Shown: positions 1 to 9,124 of the stretch, piece by piece
Layout: each line of letters opens with the position of its first letter
How positions within the stretch are numbered: position 1 is the stretch's first letter
Source: Stenotrophomonas africana
Lineage (GTDB): Bacteria; Pseudomonadota; Gammaproteobacteria; Xanthomonadales; Xanthomonadaceae
DNA length: 64,000 nucleotides
NCBI RefSeq assembly: GCF_013004645.1
Contig: NZ_JABEME010000002.1
Location: forward strand, 1 to 64,000
Direction: 5' to 3'
Notes under the pieces: model-generated
What the model was told of the DNA's origin: nothing
The model's database searches: none
The model's input: the letters and a program-made list of their open reading frames with translations, nothing else
Made by a program: the position numbers and the translations under genes

Positions 1-6
1 AAAGCC

Positions 7-123
7 TCCCTGGTGAAATTAGCGCTGTGGAACCACCCGATCCCATCCCGAACTCGGAAGTGAAACGCAGCTGCGCCGATGGTAGTGTGGCTCAAGCCAT
101 GCGAGAGTAGGTCATCGCCAGGG
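7..123 (+). rRNA. rrf: 5S ribosomal RNA
   Basis: The conserved 5S core is readable (GAACTCGGAAGTGAAACGC around 50-68 and ATGCGAGAGTAGG around 99-111). The terminal helix is intact: CCCTGGTG at 8-15 pairs with CGCCAGGG at 116-123. It is the last gene of an rRNA operon whose 23S lies upstream of the window, and a terminator follows directly. The exact mature ends are uncertain by a few bases. Confidence 0.93.
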
Positions 124-132
124 TTTACACCC

Positions 133-163
133 AAAACCCCGCTGCTCACGCAGCGGGGTTTTT
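133..163 (+). terminator. rrn operon intrinsic terminator
   Basis: An 8-bp G+C-rich stem (CCCCGCTG at 137-144 with CAGCGGGG at 151-158) is followed by a T-tract at 159-163, ten bases after the 5S end. This is a classical Rho-independent terminator of the rRNA operon. Confidence 0.88.
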
Positions 164-204
164 CTTTGTGCGCAGGAAATGCGGATAGCGCCGGCCGCGG
201 GCCG

Positions 205-478
205 GTCACCCGATGGCATTACATCGGCCGGTAGATCCACGCCATGCGTGGATGCCCCCTGCGAGTAGCCACGGCGCAAACCAAGCGTGGCCACTACCAA
301 CAGCAGGCCCGCACGGCGATCGTTTGCCGGGTAGATCCAGGCGATGCGTGGATGCTCTCAGGGCGGGACCCAGGCGCCAACCAAGGTTGGCAGCTACCCA
401 TCGTTTGCCGGCCAGCGGCCGGCACTACCCGTAGATCCGCGCCGTGCAGGGATGCTCTCTGCGTGACCCATCACGCAG
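205..478. repeat. Cluster of GTAG-type REP palindromes downstream of rrn
   Basis: This roughly 380-base gene-free stretch holds at least five palindromic units. Three variants of GTAGATCC..GC.ATGCGTGGATG start at about 230, 330 and 430. A GTAGCCACG...CGTGGCCACTAC unit lies at about 265-299, a GCCAACCAAGGTTGGC unit ending in CTAC at about 378-399, and a TTGCCGGCCAGCGGCCGGCACTAC unit at about 406-430. All carry GTAG or its complement CTAC at a stem end, the hallmark of S. maltophilia SMAG/REP repeats. No coding signal is seen. Confidence 0.75.
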
Positions 479-486
479 ATCACGCA

Positions 487-515
487 TAAAAAGACGGCGC
501 CCTGCGGGCGCCGTC
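487..515 (-). terminator. Terminator of the chemoreceptor gene
   Basis: A 10-bp stem (GACGGCGCCC at 493-502 with GGGCGCCGTC at 506-515) is followed, when read on the minus strand, by a run of T (complement of 488-492). It lies about 30 bases after the stop of the minus-strand chemoreceptor gene. Confidence 0.75.
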
Positions 516-543
516 CTGATCAGACTCGAATGAAAGGCCCGGG

Positions 544-2670
544 TCAGGCGGCCTGCGAGACCTCGTGCGGTTCCTGCTGGCGGAATACCGAGACTGCTTC
601 GGTCAGCGTCCCCGCCTGCGACTGCAGCTCACGTGCGGCAGCGGTGGCTTCTTCCACCAGCGCCGCGTTCTGCTGCGTGGCCTGATCCATCTGCACCACG
701 GTCTGGTTGATCTGCTCGATACCGATCGACTGCTCCTGCGACGCTGCAGAAATCTCGCGCATCAGGTGGCTGACATCCTCCACGCCGCCGACAATGCCCT
801 GGATGCGCTGGCCGGCGTCGGCCACCAGCTGGGCACCTTCACCCACCTGCCGGCCTGCTTCGTCGATCAGCTTCTTGATCTCCTGTGCGGCCGCCGCCGA
901 ACGCTGTGCCAGCACGCGTACTTCGCTGGCCACCACGGCAAAGCCTCGGCCCTGCTCGCCGGCGCGCGCCGCCTCCACCGCTGCGTTCAACGCCAGGATA
1001 TTGGTCTGGAAGGCAATGCCATCGATGACGCCGGTGATGTCGCCGATCCGCTTCGAGGCGCCTTCGATGGCCTGCATGGTATCGACCACCCGCTGCATGG
1101 CCGTATTGCCGTCACTGGCAGCGCTCTGCGTGGAGGCCGCCAATGCACTGGCCTCACGCGCATGGGCGGCGTTCTGGCGCACGGTGGCGGTCAGTTCCTC
1201 CATCGATGCTGCGGTCTCCTGCAGGTGCGCCGCCTGGCGCTCGCTGCGCTCGGACAACGCGCCGTTGCCGGCGGCAATCTCGCTGGCGGCGGTACTGATC
1301 GACGCCGCACATTCCTGGATGCGACCGACCATGCGTGCCAACTGCCCGGCCGTGGCATTGGCATCGCGCTGGATGGCAGCGAAGGCGCCGTGATACTCCC
1401 CGCGCATGCGTCGGTCCAGATCGCCGTTGGCCAGTGCCGAGAGCATCTGCCGCACGTCGTTGACGGTGCTGCCGAGCGTATCGAGCAGCTGGTTGATGCC
1501 ACCGGTCAGCCCATCGAGGAAGCTGGCACCTTCAGTGGCCTGCAGGCGCTGGTCGAGGTCACCGGCCGCTGCCGCTGCGACGATGCCGGCCACGGCGTTC
1601 TCCAGCGCGAGCTCATGGGTGCGGTCATGCCACTCCACGGCGAAGCCCAGGCGCACGCCCTGCGCGTCGAACACCGGGGTGACCACCTGCGCGAAATGCA
1701 CCGGGCCGATCTGCACCTTGCCGTTGTGCGTGACCTGCAGACCGTTGAGGATCGCGCGGATGCGGTCCGGGTTGGCGTGGAAGCGATGGATGCTGCTGCC
1801 GACCAGGCGCTCGGCGTCGAAATCGGGGAAGGCCTGTCGCAACGTCGCCTGCTGGTTGCGCAGCAGTGCCACCACCGAGCGGTTCACATAGCGGATCACA
1901 TGGTCGTTGTCGGCGATCATCATCGCGGTGCGCGAGGCATCCAGCGCCTGGCGGATCTGCGCGTTCTCGGCATGTGACGCGGCCTCGCGTCGACGCTGGG
2001 CCTGCACGTGGCGTGCAGTGTCGGCCAGGGCGTGGGCCAGTGAACCCGGCGCATAGGCGCCGGTATCGGCATGCGCGCCAAGATCGGCACCGGTGGCGAT
2101 ATCGCGTGCCAGCGCAGCAAGCCGACGCGGGCCGTGACCCAGGGCCTCGGTCTGCTGCCGAAGGCGCAGTGCGACCTGGCCGAGGAACAGGGTCAGGGCT
2201 GCGAACATGCCGGCCTGCAGCACCGTTGGCCACAGCGCGGCATCGCCCTGCAACGGTACCAGCAGGGCGAGCGTACCGACGCCACCGGCCAGCCACACCG
2301 GAAGGCGATCGCGGTGCCCCAGCAGCACGCCCAGCAACAGCGCAATCGGCAAGGCCGGTGACAGGCCGACGATCGCGCACAACACGGCCAGCTGCAGCGA
2401 CAACAGCAGTGCCAGACCGTTGCGGGCGACGGCCCGGCCTGCCTGCAGTCCGCCCAACCAGGCGGCTGGCAGCACGGCGACGGACGCCAACGCGGCGGCC
2501 TGCACCTGCGGACCACGCAGGGCCAGCACCAGGCCAGCCAGGGCCAGTGCCGCGCTGCCGATCAGCAGGCGGCGGTCAGCGTGTCGGGCGAGCTGCTGCA
2601 GATGCGGCAGGCGGGCGGTATCGGGGGGGCGGGAGGATGCAACGGACATCGGCGACTCCTGGATCAGCAA
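544..2670 (-). CDS. Methyl-accepting chemotaxis protein with membrane and PAS input
   Basis: A chemoreceptor of 708 residues. About residues 30-165 contain roughly six hydrophobic segments with no sizeable periplasmic ligand domain. A PAS domain follows at about 235-350 ([15 protein letters not shown] onward), then HAMP-like repeats at about 355-440. The cytoplasmic signalling coiled coil at about 440-700 carries the conserved hairpin tip ([34 protein letters not shown]). The final residues show no CheR/CheB-tethering pentapeptide. The layout suggests sensing of an intracellular or membrane cue such as redox or energy state, which is inference. An alternative ATG lies seven codons in (2649). 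The gene stands alone with its own terminator, and no other che gene is nearby. Confidence 0.92.
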   Translation of the reverse strand: MLIQESPMSVASSRPPDTARLPHLQQLARHADRRLLIGSAALALAGLVLALRGPQVQAAALASVAVLPAAWLGGLQAGRAVARNGLALLLSLQLAVLCAIVGLSPALPIALLLGVLLGHRDRLPVWLAGGVGTLALLVPLQGDAALWPTVLQAGMFAALTLFLGQVALRLRQQTEALGHGPRRLAALARDIATGADLGAHADTGAYAPGSLAHALADTARHVQAQRRREAASHAENAQIRQALDASRTAMMIADNDHVIRYVNRSVVALLRNQQATLRQAFPDFDAERLVGSSIHRFHANPDRIRAILNGLQVTHNGKVQIGPVHFAQVVTPVFDAQGVRLGFAVEWHDRTHELALENAVAGIVAAAAAGDLDQRLQATEGASFLDGLTGGINQLLDTLGSTVNDVRQMLSALANGDLDRRMRGEYHGAFAAIQRDANATAGQLARMVGRIQECAASISTAASEIAAGNGALSERSERQAAHLQETAASMEELTATVRQNAAHAREASALAASTQSAASDGNTAMQRVVDTMQAIEGASKRIGDITGVIDGIAFQTNILALNAAVEAARAGEQGRGFAVVASEVRVLAQRSAAAAQEIKKLIDEAGRQVGEGAQLVADAGQRIQGIVGGVEDVSHLMREISAASQEQSIGIEQINQTVVQMDQATQQNAALVEEATAAARELQSQAGTLTEAVSVFRQQEPHEVSQAA

Positions 2671-2939
2671 ACGACAACGGCCACGCCGCGGCGCACGCAG
2701 GAGTGCGTGACCAGGGCGCGAGCCGGGAATTCAGGGAATGCGACGCGATCAGCGACGCGGAGACGGGACACCGTGGCCACATCCTGTGGGTGACGGTGCA
2801 GCAGAGCGGGCATGCGGACTTCCTTGCAGAACCAGACACACGCCGCAGGCCCGACCGGACCTGCGTGCTGCGGACGCAGGGGCCCGCAACTGATGTATCG
2901 GCCGCAAACGCGCGGAGTGAAGCGCGCCGGTGCCTTCGC

Positions 2940-3794
2940 TCAGTCCGCGTTGTCGTTGTTGAAGAAGCGCAGGATCACGTCTGCGATCTGTTCCGGATCT
3001 TCCATGTGCAGGTGATGGTTGCCGGCAAACACCGCAAGACGGCCATCGCGCAGATGCCGCAGGCGATCGCTGCGCATCGGTTCGGGATAGTACGACTGTG
3101 CCGGCGTGGCATAGATCACCTGCGTCGGGCAGGCGATGGCCTGCAGCAGGTTGTCGATCTGGCCTTCGCTGAGGCGGATCGCAGTGGGCAGCATCAGGCG
3201 CGGGTCGCTGCACCAGCGGTAGCCGCCTTCGACCGGCTCCACGCCGCGCTCGACCAGCAGCCGTGCACAGCGCTCGCTGAGCTGGTTGGTCATCATCCGC
3301 GCGCGGATCGGCGCGGCGAGGTCGGGGAACACGCGCAGCTGCTTGCGCGCCAGCCCACGCGTGGCATTCACATGCTCGCGCAGGCGGTTGGCGGTCTCTT
3401 CTTCAGGACCACGCAGGCCGCCGAGTGCTTCGATCGCCACCAGCCGTTCGACACGCTCGCTGACCGAGGCGGTGAGGCTGGCGATGCCGGCGCCCATCGA
3501 ATGGCCGAGCAGGCTGAAACGGTCCCAGCCCAGCGCATCGGCCACATCGAGCACGTGGCAGATCGCGGCGGCCGTGGTGTAGCTGGCACCGGCCGGCAGG
3601 TGTGCGCTGTGGCCATGGCCGGGCAGGTCGATCGCCACCAATTGCAGCGACGACAGATGCGGCGCCAGCGGCACGAAGCTGGCCGCGTTGTCGAGCCAGC
3701 CGTGCAGGGCCAGCACGCGCGGGCCATCGCCGTGATTGCGCAGGCCGGCGACGCGCGCGCCACCGACCTCCAGTTCAAACGGTTGCAGACTCAC
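2940..3794 (-). CDS. Alpha/beta hydrolase
   Basis: An alpha/beta-hydrolase-fold enzyme of 284 residues. It has the oxyanion motif HGW at 31-33, the nucleophile elbow GHSMG with Ser99, and a C-terminal catalytic-His region ([11 protein letters not shown]). Substrate is unknown; esterase or lipase-like activity is the family expectation. The GTG start at 3794 overlaps the TGA stop of hemH by four bases (GTGA), which implies translational coupling. The reading frame continues open upstream to 4070, but that part is out-of-phase hemH sequence and rich in Arg/Gly, so the shorter start is preferred. Confidence 0.88.
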   Translation of the reverse strand: MSLQPFELEVGGARVAGLRNHGDGPRVLALHGWLDNAASFVPLAPHLSSLQLVAIDLPGHGHSAHLPAGASYTTAAAICHVLDVADALGWDRFSLLGHSMGAGIASLTASVSERVERLVAIEALGGLRGPEEETANRLREHVNATRGLARKQLRVFPDLAAPIRARMMTNQLSERCARLLVERGVEPVEGGYRWCSDPRLMLPTAIRLSEGQIDNLLQAIACPTQVIYATPAQSYYPEPMRSDRLRHLRDGRLAVFAGNHHLHMEDPEQIADVILRFFNNDNAD

Positions 3795-4762
3795 GCCAGC
3801 GAGGCCACGGCCAGCCGCGCCAGGGCGCGAGCGTGTTCCGGCTCGGCGTTGAGGCAGGGGATGTAGCGCATCGTCGCGCCGCGCTCGGCCAGCGTTTCGG
3901 TGAAGCCCATGGCGACCTCTTCCAGCGTCTCCAGGCAATCGGTGGCGAAGCCGGGGCACACCACGTCGATCTGCTTCACGCCGGATTCGGCCAGCGCCCA
4001 CAGGCTGGGCTCGGCATACGGCTGCAGCCAGCGCTCGCGGCCGAAACGCGACTGGTAACCCATCTGCCACTCGTCCCTACCCAGGCCCAGTGCCTTGGCG
4101 ATGGCCTGCGCACTGGCCTCGCAGCGCTGCGGATACGGATCGCCGGCATCGGCCAGGCGCTGCGGGATGCCGTGGAAGGAGAACATCAGTTTCTGGCCGC
4201 GACCGTGCTGTTCCCAGTAGCGGCGGATCGAGCCGGCAACGGCGTCGACCCAGCCCGGATCGACCGAATAGTCGCGCACCAGGCTCACCGTCACGCCCGG
4301 ATTGCGGCGCTGCCAGGCATCGACGCGATCTTCGACCGAGGCGGTGGTGGTGGTGGAGTACTGCGGATACAGCGGCAGTACCACGATGCGGCGCGCACCG
4401 TCGGCCGCCAGGCGGTCGAGCTCGCTGGCCAGCGCCGGTTCGCCATAGCGCATTGCATGGCGAACCTTCAGGGTCGGCAACAGCGCTTGCATGGCTTGGG
4501 CCAGCTGGCGCGTATGCACCATCAGCGGAGACCCTTCCGGTAGCCAGACCTGGGCGTACTTGGCCGCTGAACGGCTGCTGCGCAGCGGCAGGATCAGTCC
4601 GCGCAGCAGCGGCTGCCACAGCAGTGGCGGGATCGCGACCACGCGGCGGTCGGACAGGAATTCAGCCAGGTAACGGCGTACGGCGGGGGCCGTCGGCGTC
4701 TCGGGCGTGCCTAGGTTGACCGCCAGCACGGCGGTATCGGGTGCGTCGAGCATGGGGTGCAT
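3791..4762 (-). CDS. hemH: Ferrochelatase
   Basis: Ferrochelatase (323 residues, the usual bacterial length) inserts Fe2+ into protoporphyrin IX, the last step of protoheme synthesis. Family features include the N-terminal NLGTP motif, the [10 protein letters not shown] segment with the active-site His, and a downstream [11 protein letters not shown] block. The first ATG (4762) is used here; a second in-frame ATG (4753, MLDAPD) is equally plausible. It is the first gene of a two-gene unit with the alpha/beta hydrolase, overlapping by GTGA. It is divergent from the SYLF-domain gene across 156 bases. Confidence 0.96.
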   Translation of the reverse strand: MHPMLDAPDTAVLAVNLGTPETPTAPAVRRYLAEFLSDRRVVAIPPLLWQPLLRGLILPLRSSRSAAKYAQVWLPEGSPLMVHTRQLAQAMQALLPTLKVRHAMRYGEPALASELDRLAADGARRIVVLPLYPQYSTTTTASVEDRVDAWQRRNPGVTVSLVRDYSVDPGWVDAVAGSIRRYWEQHGRGQKLMFSFHGIPQRLADAGDPYPQRCEASAQAIAKALGLGRDEWQMGYQSRFGRERWLQPYAEPSLWALAESGVKQIDVVCPGFATDCLETLEEVAMGFTETLAERGATMRYIPCLNAEPEHARALARLAVASLA

Positions 4763-4918
4763 TGTCGCCGATCCGGTGTCGCGCCGGGATGCAGGGTTCG
4801 GATTGCAGGCATAGCGGGCATCTATGTGAGCGGGGAGCGCTCATTGGCGATTCATGACAACACTACTAATTTCAGTCACTTGCTATATCTTCCTATGGAC
4901 TGACTTCTGGAGCCTGCC

Positions 4919-5812
4919 ATGCGTCGCCCGATCCAAGCCCTGCTGATCGCCGCCAGCCTGCTGTCCAGCCAGGCCATGGCCGGACCGCAGGAAGACCAGC
5001 GTGCGCGCAATGCCGTGCGCGTGCTGGCTGAAATCCAGGAAATCCCTGAACAGGGCATTCCGGATAAATTGCTCGACGAAGGCCGCGCGGTCATCGTCAT
5101 TCCCGATACGATCAAGGCCGGTCTGGTCATTGGCGGACGTCGTGGCCACGGCCTGATGTCGGTGCGCATGCCCAACGGCGCCTGGTCCAACCCGGTATTC
5201 GTGAAGCTCACGGGCGGCAGCATCGGCTTCCAGGCCGGCGTGCAGTCTTCCGACGTGGTGCTGGTGTTCCGCAACGACCGCAGCCTGGACAATCTGGTCA
5301 ACGGCAAGTTCACGCTGGGCGCCGATGCCGGTGTCGCCGCCGGCCCGGTCGGCCGCAATGCCGCCGCTGCCACCGACGGCCAGCTGAAGGCCGAGATCTG
5401 GTCCTGGTCGCGCGCCCGCGGCCTGTTCGCCGGCGTCGCGCTGGATGGCGCGGTGCTGCAGATCGACGATGCCGCCAATCTGGACGCCTACGGCAGCAAC
5501 ACCACGCCGCGCATGATCTTCGAAGGTCGCGCCGTCGGTTCCCCGTCGATGGACGTGGTCGCCTTCCGCGATCGCCTGGAAGAGGCTACCTACGCCGCCC
5601 GCAACAACCGCAACGGCAATGGTGGCAACGCGCCGCGTCCGGCGCCGGTCCCGGCGGCAGCTCCTGCGCCTGTTCAGGCAGCGCCGGCCGCCCCCGCCGA
5701 AGCCACCACTGCGCCGCTGCAGAACGTGCCGCAGACCCCGCCGCCGCAGCAGCAGGGCTTCCAGCCGGTCAACGACGGCGAAATCCGCACGGAAACGCTG
5801 GGCGGAAACTGA
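4919..5812 (+). CDS. Exported SYLF/YSC84-domain lipid-binding-type protein
   Basis: A protein of 297 residues with a cleavable signal peptide (MRRPIQALLIAASLLSSQAMA). The SYLF (DUF500/YSC84) domain covers about residues 40-190, with typical stretches such as LLDEGRAVIVIPDTIKAG, GFQAGVQSSDVVLVF and LGADAGVAAGPVGR. Family members bind lipids or phosphoinositides in eukaryotes; the bacterial role is unclear. The last 80 residues are a Pro/Ala/Gln-rich low-complexity tail, probably disordered. A TGGAG ribosome-binding site precedes the ATG, in a comparatively A+T-rich leader. Confidence 0.9.
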   Translation: MRRPIQALLIAASLLSSQAMAGPQEDQRARNAVRVLAEIQEIPEQGIPDKLLDEGRAVIVIPDTIKAGLVIGGRRGHGLMSVRMPNGAWSNPVFVKLTGGSIGFQAGVQSSDVVLVFRNDRSLDNLVNGKFTLGADAGVAAGPVGRNAAAATDGQLKAEIWSWSRARGLFAGVALDGAVLQIDDAANLDAYGSNTTPRMIFEGRAVGSPSMDVVAFRDRLEEATYAARNNRNGNGGNAPRPAPVPAAAPAPVQAAPAAPAEATTAPLQNVPQTPPPQQQGFQPVNDGEIRTETLGGN

Positions 5813-5887
5813 CTTTCGTCACGCGCGCCGGCTAACACCCGGTGCGCTATGCTCGACAGCCTGATCACTAACGTAACGAGCGTCTTT

Positions 5888-6115
5888 ATGGGCAGTTTCA
5901 GCATCTGGCATTGGTTGGTCGTGCTGGCCATCGTCCTGCTGGTGTTCGGCACCAAGCGCCTGACCAGCGGCGCCAAGGACCTCGGTTCGGCGGTCAAGGA
6001 ATTCAAGAAGGGCATGCGCGACGAAGACAAGCCGAACGCGCAGCTGGGCGATGAGTCGCGCAGCCAGGACGCCTCGCGCACCGCGCAGGACGAGCACGAC
6101 CGTAACGCTCGCTGA
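5888..6115 (+). CDS. tatA: Sec-independent protein translocase subunit TatA
   Basis: TatA, 75 residues: a single N-terminal membrane helix ([20 protein letters not shown]) followed by the amphipathic helix ([20 protein letters not shown]) and a charged tail. It oligomerises to form the pore of the twin-arginine translocase for folded proteins. The start at 5888 is chosen because MGSFSIWHW is the standard TatA N-terminus; an in-frame ATG at 5849 would add an atypical extension. First gene of tatABC. Confidence 0.96.
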   Translation: MGSFSIWHWLVVLAIVLLVFGTKRLTSGAKDLGSAVKEFKKGMRDEDKPNAQLGDESRSQDASRTAQDEHDRNAR

Positions 6116-6130
6116 TCCGGAGCGGTCGCG

Positions 6131-6592
6131 GTGTTTGATATCGGCTTCAGCGAACTGCTGGTGATTGCAGTGGTCGCCCTGGTGGTGCTCGGTCCCGAGC
6201 GCCTGCCCAAGGCGGCCCGCTTCGCCGGCCTGTGGGTGCGTCGTGCCCGCAATCAGTGGGATTCGGTGAAACAGGAACTGGAACGCGAACTGCAGGCCGA
6301 GGACATCAAGCGGCAGATGCAGGACGTGCGCCAGGGCATGCAGGACACCGAGAACCAGCTGCGTGCCAGCGGTGAAGCGATCCGTCGCGAAGCCCAGCAG
6401 GCGCAGCAGCAGGGCGATACGCTGGCGCAGGAGGTACGTTCACCGGCGCCTGCCGATCTGCCGCCGCACATGAGTGCCGCGCCCGATGCGGTTGAACCGA
6501 CGCAGGACGGTGGTGCCGCCGAGCCGGTTTCCGCTGCGCCCGCTGAAGCCGGTACGCCGCCGCCGGCGCAGAGCACGGAGCGCCAGCCATGA
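6131..6592 (+). CDS. tatB: Sec-independent protein translocase subunit TatB
   Basis: TatB, 153 residues, with GTG start at 6131. The N-terminal MFDIGFSELLVIAVVALVVL helix followed by GPERLPKAAR is diagnostic of TatB rather than TatA. A long charged coiled-coil region (about 50-105) and a Pro/Ala-rich tail follow. It forms the twin-arginine substrate receptor with TatC. It starts 15 bases after tatA, and its TGA overlaps the tatC ATG (ATGA). Confidence 0.96.
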   Translation: MFDIGFSELLVIAVVALVVLGPERLPKAARFAGLWVRRARNQWDSVKQELERELQAEDIKRQMQDVRQGMQDTENQLRASGEAIRREAQQAQQQGDTLAQEVRSPAPADLPPHMSAAPDAVEPTQDGGAAEPVSAAPAEAGTPPPAQSTERQP

Positions 6593-7338
6593 GTGAACAG
6601 GATTTCGGCGAAAGCTCGCTGGTTGAACATCTGGTGGAACTGCGCGGCCGCCTGGTGCGCGCGTTGCTGGGCTTGGGCGTGGTACTGCTGGCGCTGCTGC
6701 CGTTCACCCAGAAGCTCTACAACGCATTGGCCGAACCGCTGGTCTCGCAGCTGCCCAACGGGCAGACGATGATCGCCACCAATCCGGCGGGTGCCTTCTT
6801 CGCGCCGCTGAAGCTGACCTTCTTCGTGGCCTTGTTCGTGGCGGTGCCGTGGCTGCTGTACCAGTTGTGGGCTTTTGTCGCTCCAGGTCTGTACGCGCGT
6901 GAGAAACGCCTGGCGGTACCGTTGCTGGTGTCGTCGGTGCTGCTGTTCTATATCGGTTGCGCTTTTGCCTACTTCCTGGTGCTGCCGGCGGTGTTCCACT
7001 TCCTCACCACCTTCAGCCCGGACGTGATCGCGATCACCCCGGATGCGAATGCCTACCTGGATTTCGTGCTGGCGATCTTCTTCGCCTTTGGCGGCAGCTT
7101 CGAATTGCCGGTGGCGATGGTGATCCTGGTGCTGCTGGGCTGGGTGACGCCGCAGCAGTTCAAGGAAGGCCGCGGTTACGCGATCGTCGGCATCTTCGTG
7201 CTGGCCGCAGTGCTCACCCCGCCGGACGTGGTCTCGCAGCTGATGCTGGCGATTCCGATGTGCCTGCTCTACGAGCTGGGCATCCACGCCGCACGCTGGC
7301 TGGTGCCGTCGTCGGTAGTGAAGAAGCCCGCTGCCTGA
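6589..7338 (+). CDS. tatC: Sec-independent protein translocase subunit TatC
   Basis: TatC, 249 residues, with six membrane helices. The N-terminus SLVEHLVELRGRLVRALLG contains the conserved E-x-R-x-R-type region of TatC, and the later PWLLYQLWAFVAPGLYAREKR segment is typical of the family. It recognises the twin-arginine signal with TatB. The start overlaps the tatB stop by four bases. Its stop codon abuts a perfect 29-bp inverted repeat that probably terminates the operon. Confidence 0.97.
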   Translation: MSEQDFGESSLVEHLVELRGRLVRALLGLGVVLLALLPFTQKLYNALAEPLVSQLPNGQTMIATNPAGAFFAPLKLTFFVALFVAVPWLLYQLWAFVAPGLYAREKRLAVPLLVSSVLLFYIGCAFAYFLVLPAVFHFLTTFSPDVIAITPDANAYLDFVLAIFFAFGGSFELPVAMVILVLLGWVTPQQFKEGRGYAIVGIFVLAAVLTPPDVVSQLMLAIPMCLLYELGIHAARWLVPSSVVKKPAA

Positions 7339-7413
7339 AAAAAGGGGACGGAGGGGATTAAGTCGTTTGTGCCACTGTGCGGCTAACGACTTAATCCCCT
7401 CCGTCCCCTTTTT
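7339..7413. terminator. Perfect 29-bp inverted repeat, probable bidirectional terminator
   Basis: The arms 7339-7367 and 7385-7413 are perfectly complementary over 29 bp and separated by a 17-base loop. Each strand reads A5, a G-rich stem, then T5, so the hairpin looks like an intrinsic terminator in both directions. It fills the whole gap between the convergent stops of tatC (7338) and the membrane-protein gene (7416). The stem sequence (GGGGACGGAGGGGATTAAG) is unlike the GTAG REPs. Confidence 0.8.
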
Positions 7414-7415
7414 CG

Positions 7416-8333
7416 TCAGGCGTGGAACACGTCGCTCGAGGTCGGCGTGGTCGGAATCGGAGGCGCTGCGCGGCTGCCGCGGTGCACGAACATCTGCTTC
7501 CACGCGGCGTAGACCGCGCCGACATACAGCGGCATCAGCACCGTGGTCAGCACCAGCTGGGCGATGAAGGCCGCAGCCAGCGGGCCGCCGACCAGCATCG
7601 CGATCTGGATCACGATCACGAACAGGATGTACATGCAGAACGCAGCGATCAGGCCGAGCGCTGCGAACACGATCATCGCGCCGATGTTCTCGATGCAGCC
7701 CTGCAGGCTCAGGCGCAGCGCGTGCATGCCGCTCTGCTTGTCGAACACCACCAGCGCCGGCTGGGTGAACATTGCCAGCGACAGCGCCACCGCGCTCAGG
7801 AATACCAGCAGCATCCACAGCGCGATGCGCTTGGCCGGCAGGTTGGCGACCAGCGCGGCGGCATCGTCCGGCTTGATCTGCTGGCCACTGCGGCTGATCT
7901 CTTCCATCTTGGTCATGACCTCGCTGAAGGCGGTGAAGCCCTCGCGGCCGATCATCAGGAACAGCAGCGCGCCCAGCAGCAGTACCGCCAGCACCTGGAT
8001 CGCCAGCGGCACCAGCAGGTGGCTGACGCGGTGGTCGCGGATCGGCTGCAGCAGGTGCGAGGCCAGGCCCGGGCGGCCTTCGTCGATCTCGCCCACGGCG
8101 TACAACATGCCGCCGAACATGATCGGCGAGATGGCCAGGGTCATCAGCTGCACGGCCATGCCGGCAGCGCCGGGAATCAGCGTCGACAGCAGAGTCACCA
8201 CCCAGCTCACCAGCAGCCAGGCCAGGCCGATCCGGGCCAGCTGAAGCGGCGCGCGCCGGTACAGCGAGAACGTATCCAGCAACCACTGGGCGCCCGCCGA
8301 AGCCGGCAGCTTGCGAATCTCTTTCATGGACAT
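7416..8333 (-). CDS. BPSS1780-type multipass inner-membrane protein
   Basis: A protein of 305 residues with about six strongly hydrophobic segments (for example WLLVSWVVTLLSTLIP, LAIQVLAVLLLGALLFLM, YILFVIVIQIAMLVGG) and a short cytosolic N-terminus that begins KEIRKLPASAGAQWL. The pattern fits the conserved proteobacterial BPSS1780-family membrane proteins of unknown function. There is a hydrophilic loop at about 155-175. It is convergent with tatC and sits downstream of the glutamine amidotransferase gene by about 44 bases, so it may share that transcript. Confidence 0.78.
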   Translation of the reverse strand: MSMKEIRKLPASAGAQWLLDTFSLYRRAPLQLARIGLAWLLVSWVVTLLSTLIPGAAGMAVQLMTLAISPIMFGGMLYAVGEIDEGRPGLASHLLQPIRDHRVSHLLVPLAIQVLAVLLLGALLFLMIGREGFTAFSEVMTKMEEISRSGQQIKPDDAAALVANLPAKRIALWMLLVFLSAVALSLAMFTQPALVVFDKQSGMHALRLSLQGCIENIGAMIVFAALGLIAAFCMYILFVIVIQIAMLVGGPLAAAFIAQLVLTTVLMPLYVGAVYAAWKQMFVHRGSRAAPPIPTTPTSSDVFHA

Positions 8334-8377
8334 CCGGGAAGGACAGGAGGGGGCCGGGCGGCTGCCCGTGCCGCCGA

Positions 8378-9124
8378 TTATCCCTGTTTTGCCACCGGCT
8401 GGGCTGAAGACAGCCGCGCCTGGCGGACGAAGCGGCGCAACAGCTGGCGGGCCAGCGGTGCGGCGCTGACCGCGCGCTCGATGCTGCGGGCGCAGCCGCC
8501 GTGGCGACCGATGCAGTCGGCGCGGGCGCGTACGTAGCCGCGCATGTGGTGGGTGGCGAACTCCGGATGGAACTGCACGCCCCAGGCCTGGCGGCCCCAG
8601 CGGAAGGCGTGGCAGCCATCCAGCGGTGAGCGTGCCAGCACTTGGGCGCCGTCGGGTGCGCGCAGCACGGTCTGCAGGTGGGTGGCGTGAGCGGCGAAGT
8701 GCTGCGGCAGGCCCTGGAACAGCGGGTCCTGCGCGGCCTGCGGCTGCAGTTCCAGCTCGATCGTGCCGGACTCACGGCCGGCCGGGTTGTAGGCCACCTC
8801 GCCTCCCAGCGCGTGCGCCAGCAGCTGGTGGCCGTAGCAGATGCCGAACACCGGCAGGTCCGCGTGGGCGGTCTGGCGCAGCCATGCGGCGCTGCGCTCG
8901 CTCCATTCGGCGTGGTCGGTGACGAACGCCGCTGAGCCGGTCACCAGCACGCCGGCGAAGCCGTGCGGATCAGGCAGGGTGTCGCCGTGCTCGACATCGA
9001 CCACCACCGTCTCGTGCTCTTCCAGCCCGGCGGCGACGCGGATCCAGTGCGGAAAGCGCCCGTAGCGGCGCAGCGACGGCACCGGGCGGCCGGTTTCAAC
9101 GATCAGGAACGGGGCTGGATTCAT
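8378..9124 (-). CDS. Class I glutamine amidotransferase (GMP synthase-like domain)
   Basis: A stand-alone GATase1 protein of 248 residues. The nucleophile motif FGICYGHQLLAHALGG provides the active-site Cys, and the FHPEF segment provides the catalytic His/Glu. It would hydrolyse glutamine or a gamma-glutamyl compound, with the acceptor unknown. The ATG at 9124 lies 29 bases inside the 3' end of the preceding GspE-like gene, so the two overlap and are probably co-transcribed. A gamma-glutamyl hydrolase role cannot be excluded. Confidence 0.87.
   Translation of the reverse strand: MNPAPFLIVETGRPVPSLRRYGRFPHWIRVAAGLEEHETVVVDVEHGDTLPDPHGFAGVLVTGSAAFVTDHAEWSERSAAWLRQTAHADLPVFGICYGHQLLAHALGGEVAYNPAGRESGTIELELQPQAAQDPLFQGLPQHFAAHATHLQTVLRAPDGAQVLARSPLDGCHAFRWGRQAWGVQFHPEFATHHMRGYVRARADCIGRHGGCARSIERAVSAAPLARQLLRRFVRQARLSSAQPVAKQG

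Noticed and set aside
2895..2902. Flagellar sigma28-like -10 (GCCGATAC on the minus strand) upstream of the chemoreceptor
   Set aside because: No TAAA-type -35 at the right distance, so a chance match is likely.
3795..4070. N-terminal extension of the alpha/beta hydrolase frame
   Set aside because: It is hemH read in another frame, Arg/Gly-rich, and the GTGA overlap gives a better start.
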